Assembly (NCBI GenBank): GCA_900550335.1
Contig: URRU01000028.1
Span: forward strand, 1-13,606
Length of the DNA stretch: 13,606 bases
Direction of reading: 5' to 3'
Source of the DNA: an uncultured Clostridium sp.
GTDB taxonomy: Bacteria > Bacillota > Clostridia > Peptostreptococcales > Peptostreptococcaceae
The notes under the pieces were generated by a model. That model was not told the origin of the DNA, ran no database searches, and was given only the letters and a program-made list of their open reading frames with translations. How positions within the stretch are numbered: the stretch's first letter is position 1; each line of letters opens with the position of its first letter. Shown here one piece after another: positions 1 to 6,500 of this stretch. The position numbers and the translations under genes were made by a program.

Positions 1-111
1 ACATTATGCTATAACTGCTTTTTATTTTTTGTTTTTTAGAAAAACAAGCTAAAACGATTTAAAAATAAAAAATTTATACCTAAAATTTAAAAGCATTATT
101 TAAAACCTAAT

Positions 112-140
112 TTGATAAAATTTAATTTATTAGTTATAAT
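112..140 (+). promoter_or_regulatory. Sigma-A type promoter of the M50 protease-scpAB-marR operon
   Basis: TTGATA at 112-117 and a perfect TATAAT at 135-140 are separated by exactly 17 nt. This puts transcription start near 147, about 32 nt before the ATG at 179. The 111 nt upstream are AT-rich with T-runs at about 20-38. They may be the tail of an earlier gene's terminator, but no hairpin or coding region can be supported there. Confidence 0.72.
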
Positions 141-144
141 ATAT

Positions 145-160
145 AATAATTAAAATTATT
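145..160. repeat. AT-only palindrome at the predicted transcription start
   Basis: AATAATT (145-151), a 2-nt centre and AATTATT (154-160) form a perfect 7-bp inverted repeat just downstream of the -10 box and over the predicted start site. The size and place would suit an operator for a dimeric winged-helix repressor such as the MarR protein at the end of this operon. AT-only palindromes arise easily by chance in DNA of this composition, so the operator role is a guess. Confidence 0.3.
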
Positions 161-178
161 TTGAAAGGAAAAGAATTT

Positions 179-769
179 ATGGATATAGCAAGTATAGTAG
201 CGACTGCTGCAGGGATAGCAATCGCAATATCAGTACATGAGTTTGGACATGCTTACTCAGCACATCTTTTAGGAGATGATACAGCGAAAATGTATGGAAG
301 AATGACTTTAAATCCAATAAAACATGTAGATCCACTTGGTTTATTGGCAATGATAATATTTCATATAGGTTGGGCTAAACCAGTACCAGTAAACACTATG
401 AACTACAAAAATTATAGAGTTGGTAATTTTATAGTTTCTATTGCGGGGGTATGTTGTAACCTTATAACAGCTATAATATGTGCAGTAATTTATAAAAATA
501 TTCCTATTTATGGGGTTCAGGTTTTAGCTTATACATGTATAATGTATAATATAGGATTTGCGGCATTTAACTTACTTCCAGTTCCACCACTTGATGGTTG
601 GGGAGTAATAGAAACATTTATACCATATCAGTGGAGAGAATATGCATACAAATTTGAAAGTATAAGTGGATTTGTTCTTATATTACTTCTAATAACTGGT
701 GCTTATAGAATAATAATAAATCCAATACATGGTTTATTTGCGACAATAGTTCAAATGTTTATGGTCTAA
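179..769 (+). CDS. Site-2 protease family (peptidase M50) membrane metalloprotease
   Basis: This is an intramembrane zinc metalloprotease of the short, PDZ-free YwhC/Rv-like M50 type, 196 residues long. The zinc motif HEFGH is at residues 20-24 in the first hydrophobic segment. The third ligand is expected to be Asp139 in NLLPVPPLDG (131-140), and the family segment GWAKPVPVN is at 64-72. Hydrophobic stretches lie near 4-20, 52-66, 83-106, 111-134 and 162-180, consistent with a polytopic membrane protein. The ATG at 179 is chosen because AAAGGA (164-169) lies 9 nt upstream; an in-frame TTG at 161 would overlap that site. It is the first gene of the operon, 47 nt before scpA. Members of this family often sit beside scpAB in Firmicutes. 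The substrate is unknown, and nothing here ties it to the SpoIVFB or RseP pathways. Confidence 0.88.
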   Translation: MDIASIVATAAGIAIAISVHEFGHAYSAHLLGDDTAKMYGRMTLNPIKHVDPLGLLAMIIFHIGWAKPVPVNTMNYKNYRVGNFIVSIAGVCCNLITAIICAVIYKNIPIYGVQVLAYTCIMYNIGFAAFNLLPVPPLDGWGVIETFIPYQWREYAYKFESISGFVLILLLITGAYRIIINPIHGLFATIVQMFMV

Positions 770-816
770 TAATTTATTAAAATAATTTAAGATTATTTGC
801 TTAAAGAGGAGATTAT

Positions 817-1566
817 ATGAAGTATAATGTGCAATTAAAAGTATATGAAGGTCCTATGGATCTTTTGTACGACCTCGTAACAAAACACAAAATAGATATA
901 AAAGATATAGCTATTTCAGAAATAACAAAGCAGTATTTAGACTACCTAGATGCTATGGAAGCTATGGATATGGAAATAACTAGTGATTTTATCACAATGG
1001 CATCTAAATTAGTAGAAATTAAATCGAGATACTTACTTTATCTTCAAAGAGATGATTCTGAAGAGGAAGATCCTAGAATCGAATTAGTTGAAAGGTTAAA
1101 GGAGTACAAAAAATACAAACAAATATCTAAAGAATTAAAGGAAAAAGCTGATGAAGAACACGAGAGATTCTTTAGAAAAAAAGAGGAAGTTATAATAGAG
1201 GATGAGCTAAGTTTAGAAGATGTATCTATAGCAAAAATGATGGAACTACTTCCAAAATTGTTGAAAAATATAGACAAAAAGGAAGAAGCACCTAAAAATG
1301 ATATATTAGATAAGCTTGTAAATAGAAAAATTGTCTCTGTAGAGGAAAAAATAGTATCACTGAGAAATGTGCTTTCTACAAAGGAAAAAGTAAGCTTCCT
1401 TGAAACAGTAGACCAAAACGATAGAGGAGATATAATCGCATCGTTTTTATGTGTTTTAGAATTGATAAAAGAAAAAGAAATAATAGTAACTCAAGACGAC
1501 TTCTTTGAGGATATAATAATAGTTAAAAGAACAGATGATATACTAGAACATTCTGAGGAGAATTAG
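817..1566 (+). CDS. scpA: Segregation and condensation protein A (kleisin)
   Basis: ScpA is the kleisin subunit of the bacterial SMC-ScpAB complex, which bridges the SMC heads and drives chromosome organisation and segregation on the nucleoid. The N-terminal SMC-binding region shows the family signature YEGPMDLLYDLVTKHKIDI followed by ISEITKQYLDYL. A charged middle (about 85-135, rich in K and E) is probably helical. The C-terminal winged helix is at about 170-235, ending FFEDIIIVK. At 249 residues it has normal length. GAGGAG (806-811) is 5 nt before the ATG. Its amber stop (1564-1566) is in the same frame as scpB, whose expected ATG starts 2 nt later. Gln codons are mostly CAA (5 of 6), unlike nusA and infB, which suggests modest expression. 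Confidence 0.95.
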   Translation: MKYNVQLKVYEGPMDLLYDLVTKHKIDIKDIAISEITKQYLDYLDAMEAMDMEITSDFITMASKLVEIKSRYLLYLQRDDSEEEDPRIELVERLKEYKKYKQISKELKEKADEEHERFFRKKEEVIIEDELSLEDVSIAKMMELLPKLLKNIDKKEEAPKNDILDKLVNRKIVSVEEKIVSLRNVLSTKEKVSFLETVDQNDRGDIIASFLCVLELIKEKEIIVTQDDFFEDIIIVKRTDDILEHSEEN

Positions 1567-1567
1567 T

Positions 1568-1602
1568 ATGAAAAGAGAATAAAAAATATAATAGAAGCTA
1601 TT
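1568..1602 (+). other. scpB: Displaced 5' end of scpB (apparent one-base deletion)
   Basis: The ATG at 1568 has GAGGAG (1555-1560) 7 nt upstream, the best ribosome binding site for scpB, but it reads M-K-R-E then TAA (1580-1582). In the scpB frame the stretch 1570-1602 encodes EKRIKNIIEAI, directly followed by MFAYGEP, which looks like the conserved first helix of ScpB. Adding one A to the A-run at 1571-1574 would give MKKRIKNIIEAIMFAYG in a single frame. Either the sequence has a homopolymer error or the strain carries a real deletion. Confidence 0.7.
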
Positions 1603-2094
1603 ATGTTTGCGTATGGAGAGCCGATAAGCATAAAAGAATTAAACTCTATTATAAATAAAGACCTTTCTCATAAGGAGATAGAGTTTATGATGGATTCACT
1701 TATAAATGAGTACAAGGAAAATGATAGAGGTATTCAGATTATAAGATTGGAAAATAAGTACCAGATGTGTACAAATGAAAAATATGCTGATTATATAAAA
1801 ATGGTTCTTGAGCCTAAGAAGAAAAAGACTCTAAGCCAGGCAACTCTTGAAACACTTACAATAATAGCGTACAAACAGCCAGTTACAAAATTAGAAATAG
1901 AAAATATAAGAGGTGTTAAATGTGATAAAGCGTTAAAAACACTTCAAGAAAATGATTTGATAGTTGAAGCTGGAAGATTGAATAAAATAGGGAAACCTAT
2001 AATATATAAAACTAGTGATGAATTTTTAAAATTGCTCAATATAGAATCTATAGAGGAATTACCTAAGGTTGAGGAAGTAGAGGAAAATATTTAA
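1603..2094 (+). CDS. scpB: Segregation and condensation protein B (start probably truncated by an indel)
   Basis: ScpB dimerises and binds the middle of ScpA, regulating the SMC complex. The protein has two winged-helix domains. The C-terminal one carries the very conserved run LSQATLETLTIIAYKQPVT, then EIENIRGVKCDKALKTLQ and GKPIIYKTSDEFL. A short acidic tail follows. The first in-frame ATG is at 1603 and gives 163 residues, but it has no visible ribosome binding site and would cut the first helix. The natural start is most likely the ATG at 1568, one base out of frame, which would give about 175 residues. If the sequence is right, translation could restart at 1603 after the four-codon reading frame ends 21 nt earlier. 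The reading frame after 1603 is intact, so I do not call a pseudogene. Confidence 0.9.
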   Translation: MFAYGEPISIKELNSIINKDLSHKEIEFMMDSLINEYKENDRGIQIIRLENKYQMCTNEKYADYIKMVLEPKKKKTLSQATLETLTIIAYKQPVTKLEIENIRGVKCDKALKTLQENDLIVEAGRLNKIGKPIIYKTSDEFLKLLNIESIEELPKVEEVEENI

Positions 2095-2142
2095 AAGAAT
2101 TATTTATGATTTGCTGGTTAAATGTGGAACGGAGGAGAAAAA

Positions 2143-2583
2143 ATGGAAGACAGAGATTTATCAATAATGTTACTAAAAAACATACATGTATTCCACAGTA
2201 TAGTTAAGGTAATAGTTAGTGAGAGAAATGAGAGCAGAATACTTACAGAAAGACAGTTCTTTGCCATAAAGAAAATGGCTGAGATAGACAAAATGGAGCT
2301 TAAAAATCTAAGTAAAGTATTACATGTATCTACTTCAAGCCTTTGCATACTTTTAAACAAACTTGTAGAACAGGGATATGTTTATAGAGAAGAGGATAAA
2401 AAAGATAGAAGAAACACATTCTACGGAATAACAGAAAAAGGAAGAGAAGTGTTAGAAATAGAAAAAGCGGATATATTAAATCTTATAAATAAAAAAGTAG
2501 AACTTATAGATGAAGAAAAAAGAGAAGATTTATACAAAGCGCTAGATTTAGTATTTGATACATTAATAGTAACACTTAAATAA
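2143..2583 (+). CDS. MarR-family winged-helix transcriptional regulator
   Basis: A 146-residue DNA-binding regulator, expected to act as a cytoplasmic dimer. The N-terminal helix leads into the HTH (about 53-80: LKNLSKVLHVSTSSLCILLNKLVEQGYV). The wing carries DKKDRRNTFYGITEKG (about 85-100), the MarR-type D-x-R...L/I-T pattern. C-terminal helices (about 105-146) would form the dimer interface. The ATG at 2143 is preferred over an in-frame ATG at 2122 because GGAGGAG (2131-2137) lies between them, 5 nt before 2143. It follows scpB after 48 nt with no terminator, so it is probably co-transcribed, and it ends at a large hairpin. Ligand and targets cannot be read from the sequence. Confidence 0.88.
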   Translation: MEDRDLSIMLLKNIHVFHSIVKVIVSERNESRILTERQFFAIKKMAEIDKMELKNLSKVLHVSTSSLCILLNKLVEQGYVYREEDKKDRRNTFYGITEKGREVLEIEKADILNLINKKVELIDEEKREDLYKALDLVFDTLIVTLK

Positions 2584-2592
2584 AAATAAACT

Positions 2593-2699
2593 AAGGACAA
2601 GGGAAATAACTGTTCTAAGGTGATAATACTGAAAACGCCCCATAATTGTAATATGGAGCGTACAACCTAGAACAAAGAGCAGTTATTTTTCTTGTCCTT
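2593..2699. terminator. Long nested hairpin between convergent marR and sirtuin genes, probable bidirectional terminator
   Basis: Arms 2593-2612 and 2680-2699 can pair over 20 consecutive bases (18 Watson-Crick plus two G-U in + strand RNA). Inside lies a second stem, 2612-2621 with 2665-2673, with one bulged A. Inside that is a third, 2635-2644 with 2652-2661, with one mismatch and a 7-nt loop. T-runs follow the stem on the + side (2698-2702), and the - strand reads into U-rich sequence past 2592. It sits 9 nt after the marR stop and 15 nt before the sirtuin stop, where a two-way terminator is expected. At 107 nt it is far larger than an ordinary terminator; a small non-autonomous inverted-repeat element or a structured RNA are alternatives. 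I see no clear target-site duplication. Confidence 0.65.
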
Positions 2700-2714
2700 T
2701 TTATATTTGATAAT

Positions 2715-3470
2715 TTATTTATCTGCTAAAACAGCATCATACAAGATTTTTCCTATAGGAGCATTTATTTTTAAAGTAGCTTTTCCATCCATTGATGTAG
2801 AGCTTTTATTTATAAGAACTAAATCTTTTCCTCTGTAGTAGTTTATAAAACTTGCAGCAGGATATACTACAAGAGATGTACCTCCAATTATTAAAAGGTC
2901 AGCATTTTTTATAGCTTTTATAGCACCATCTATTGTATTTTCATCAAGTGCTTCTTCATATAAAACTACATCAGGTTTTACTGTCGCCCCACATACATCG
3001 CATTTTGGAATTGTTCCATCAAGTGCAAGCATATCATCTAAGTCAAAGAATTTGTGACATTTTGTGCAATAATTTCTCTGAACAGAGCCATGAAGTTCAA
3101 AAACATTCTTGCTACCTGCTTTTTGATGAAGTCCATCTATATTTTGAGTTATAACAGCATTTAATTTACCTATTTCTTCTAAATATGCCAGAGCTTTGTG
3201 TGCATTATTTGGCTCTGCATCTTGGTATATCAGTTTATCTTTATAAAATTCATAGAAATATTCTGGGTATCTCACAAAGAATGAATAAGATACAACTTCT
3301 TCTGGAGAAAATCTTCTATTTAACTTTTGATTAAATAAACCATCAGAACTTCTAAAATCAGGGATGTTTGATTCAGTTGAAACACCAGCTCCTCCAAAGA
3401 AAACTATATTATTGTGAGAGTCTATTAATTTTTTTAATTCTTGTACTTCATTTTCGAACAAAGCAATCAT
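2715..3470 (-). CDS. cobB: Sirtuin: NAD-dependent protein deacylase (Sir2 family)
   Basis: Removes acyl groups from protein lysines using NAD+, releasing nicotinamide and O-acyl-ADP-ribose; cytoplasmic. The 251 residues contain the NAD-binding GGAGVSTESNIPDFRS (26-41), TQNIDGLH (108-115), the catalytic His127 in FELHGS, four zinc Cys (C135-x2-C138 and C157-x2-C160), and the late Rossmann motifs GTSLVVYPAA (197-206) and INKSST (220-225). All key residues are present. The start is uncertain: the ATG at 3470 abuts its GGAG (3474-3471) with no spacer, whereas the TTG at 3461 (codon 4) has the usual 9 nt. Both precede the conserved domain. It is divergent from polC and convergent with marR, so it is probably transcribed alone. 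Its physiological substrate is not indicated. Confidence 0.94.
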   Translation of the reverse strand: MIALFENEVQELKKLIDSHNNIVFFGGAGVSTESNIPDFRSSDGLFNQKLNRRFSPEEVVSYSFFVRYPEYFYEFYKDKLIYQDAEPNNAHKALAYLEEIGKLNAVITQNIDGLHQKAGSKNVFELHGSVQRNYCTKCHKFFDLDDMLALDGTIPKCDVCGATVKPDVVLYEEALDENTIDGAIKAIKNADLLIIGGTSLVVYPAASFINYYRGKDLVLINKSSTSMDGKATLKINAPIGKILYDAVLADK

Positions 3471-3485
3471 CTCCTTTTGTTTTAT

Positions 3486-3491
3486 ATTATA
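3486..3491 (-). promoter_or_regulatory. Possible -10 element for the sirtuin gene
   Basis: On the - strand TATAAT lies at 3491-3486, about 16-20 nt before the candidate start codons. A convincing -35 at 16-18 nt spacing was not found (the best match, TTTATT, is 15 nt away). The distance to the start leaves room for only a very short leader, so the call is tentative. Confidence 0.3.
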
Positions 3492-3513
3492 ATATTACTA
3501 CAAAAGAATAAAA

Positions 3514-3547
3514 TTGTAATGAGTTGTTCAAAAAATTATTATATAAT
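3514..3547 (+). promoter_or_regulatory. Candidate polC promoter in the sirtuin-polC divergent gap
   Basis: TTGTAA (3514-3519), 17 nt, then TATTAT (3537-3542) makes a reasonable sigma-A promoter. It overlaps a perfect TATAAT at 3542-3547, which lacks a well-spaced -35. Start would fall near 3550-3555, giving a leader of about 40 nt before polC. Confidence 0.42.
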
Positions 3548-3592
3548 AGATGATGAAAAATAATGTGAATTAGTTAGGAGAGAGAGGTAAAA

Positions 3593-6500
3593 TTGGAAAG
3601 TTTAAAAGAGTGTATGGTAAAAATGGATATAAGCAATACTTCTCTAATAAAAAAGATGGAGGATGTTTATATCAAGAAAGTTATTTACTTTAAGGAAAAT
3701 AAAACTGTATATTTTTATCTATCTTCTAAGGATATTGTTCCCTACGAATATTTAGAAAGAACTCAGAGAGAGATAAAGGTCAAGAATAAATATTTTAGGG
3801 ATATTAAGTTTAAGATAGAGTATACAGGATTTGATAGAAAATCTGAAAAAGATATAATGAAAAAATATTGGCCAAACATAGTCTATATTCTAAAGAGTAT
3901 ATGTCCGTCTATATCTGGATGGCAGAAGGAGATAGAGTATCTTTGTATAGATAATAAGTTAAAAATAAAGATTCCAAAGGGGATATTCTATCAAAGAATA
4001 ATGAATAAAAATGTTGTAACTACTCTAAAACATACGATAAGTGAAGAATTTGGACTTGATATGGATGTTGAAATAGAGAGTGCAGTAGACGAAAAAATAG
4101 ATAGACAAAAGTTGGTTGAAAAGATAGACAGAGAATTTAATGAAAAAGTAATGATTTTAGAAAAGGAAAATAGAAATAAATCTCAGGAATCAGAGGAAGA
4201 AAGTGGATATGTTATAAAAGATGAAAAGGACGAAAATATGATTTACGGAGAAAATGTAAACGTCCTTACAGAAAAAATAGAGGATTTAGACAATAATTCT
4301 GGGACTGTAGGAATAGAAGGGACTATATTTAATATTGAGATTAAAGAACTTAGAAATGGGAAAATCCTTCTAATGCTTATGGTTACGGATTATACAAGCT
4401 CAATAACATGTAAAATATTCCTGACAGATACAAATAAAGACTGGGTTCTTGGAAAAATTAGCAAGGGAATGTATATAAAGATAAAGGGAGATGTTCTTTA
4501 TGATACATTCCAAAGAGAGATAAGTATGACAATCAGTGGTATGAGAAAAGAAGAGCGAGAAGAAAGAAAAGATACTGCTGAGAAGAAGAGAGTAGAGCTT
4601 CATGCACACACTCAGATGTCTTCAATGGATGCGATTTGTTCTGTTAAAGGACTTGTATCTCGTGCTGCAAAATGGGGACATCCTGCAATTGCAATAACAG
4701 ACCATGGTGTTGTTCAGGGATTCCCAGATGCTATGAATGCAGCTAAAAAGGAAGGAATTAAAGTCCTTTATGGGGTTGAAGGCTATCTAACAGAAGATAA
4801 TAAAGATGCAATAGAGGATGCAAATGATGAAAGTCTTTCTCAGGAATTTGTAGTATTCGACTTGGAAACTACAGGATTTTCAAATATAAACGACAAGATA
4901 ACAGAAATAGGTGCTGTTAAGATAAGAGATTTTAAGATTGTTGATAGATTTAGTGAGCTTGTAAATCCAGAAAAAGATATATCTTATAGGGTGCAGGAGC
5001 TTACAGGAATTACCAACGAAATGGTTAAAGATAAGCCTACAATAGAGGAAATTCTTCCTAAGTTTATGGAGTTTGTAGGAAATGATGTGTTAGTTGCTCA
5101 TAATGCAGATTTCGATACAGGATTTATAATGCAAAAGTGTAAAGAGCAAGGATTAGAGTATAAAAATAAGAAGGTAGATACATTGATGCTTGCTAGAATT
5201 ATGCTACCTAATTTAAAAAGATATAAGCTAGATAAGGTTGCAAAAGAGGTAGGTGTACAGCTACTTAATCACCATAGAGCTGTAGATGATGCCGAAGCAA
5301 CTGCAAATATTTATATAAAATTCCTTGAAATGTTAAAAAAACGCGGAGTAGAAAAATTATCCGATGTAAATACAGTACTTGGTAAGGTTGATTATACAAA
5401 ACTAAAGACTCACCATATAACACTGATTGCAAAGAATCAGACGGGAATTAAGAATCTTTATAAAATTGTATCTGATGCACATGTAAATCATTTTTATAGA
5501 GCACCGAGAATACTTCAAAGTGTTCTAGATAAGTACAGAGAGGGAATTATTGTAGGATCTGCTTGTGAGGCAGGTGTTGTATACGATGCTGTTAAGAAAA
5601 GACTTCCTGATGAGGAAATGGAGAAAATTATAGCACCGTACGATTATATAGAAATAATGCCTATAGATAATAATAGGTTTATGATAGATAACGGAGATGT
5701 CGAGGACGAGGACGAATTAAAAGAAATAAATAGAAGAATTGTAGAGACTGCTAAAAAGTTTGGAAAGATTCCAGTAGCTACAGGAGATGTCCATTTCTTA
5801 GATAAGCACGATGCTATTTTAAGAAGGGTACTTAAATTTTCACAGGGATTTAAGCTAGATGATGAAGAAACTTATCTACATTTTAGAACTACAGATGAGA
5901 TGTTAGATGAATTATCTTATTTGGGAGAGGAACTAGCTTATGAGGTTGTTGTAGAAAATACAAACCTTATAGCCGATATGGTAGAAGATGTTAAACCAAT
6001 ACCTGATGAGACCTATCCACCAGTAATCGAGGGTTCTGATGTGGAGCTTAGAGAAATGTGTTTCAAAAAGGCTGTGGATATTTATGGAGACCCACTGCCT
6101 GAGATAGTAGAAAAGAGACTTAATAGAGAGCTAAACTCTATAATTGGTAATGGTTATGCGGTGATGTATATAATTGCACAGAAGCTAGTTGCAAAATCAC
6201 TTTCAGATGGATACCTTGTTGGTTCGAGGGGGTCTGTTGGTTCATCTTTTGCAGCTACAATGAGTGATATAACAGAAGTTAATCCACTTCCAGCACATTA
6301 CGTTTGCCCTAATAAAGACTGTAAGTATTCGTACTTCTATGCTATAGGTGAATGGGGTTCTGGAATAGATTTACCAGATAAAGTTTGTCCAAAATGCGGT
6401 GAGAAACTTATAAAAAATGGCCACGATATACCTTTTGAAGTTTTCCTAGGATTTGAAGGAGATAAAGAGCCAGATATAGACCTTAACTTCTCAGGTTCAT

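Noticed and set aside
781..797. Terminator between the M50 gene and scpA
   Set aside because: The stem is only AATAAT/ATTATT, too weak and without a U-tract, so the genes are taken as one operon.
1044..1277. Reverse-strand open frame inside scpA
   Set aside because: Ser/Phe-rich low-complexity translation, the mirror of AAA/GAA-rich codons. It has no ribosome binding site, and the + strand gene is certain.
2118..2360. Reverse-strand open frame inside marR
   Set aside because: It lies opposite a well-supported regulator gene and shows no recognisable motif.
2933..3154. + strand open frame opposite the sirtuin
   Set aside because: It mirrors the zinc-binding part of the sirtuin. It has no ribosome binding site and a biased composition (His, Leu, Gln).
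4400..4609. Reverse-strand open frame inside polC, with another at 7497-7703
   Set aside because: Both mirror Lys/Glu-rich coding sequence and have no start signals or family resemblance.
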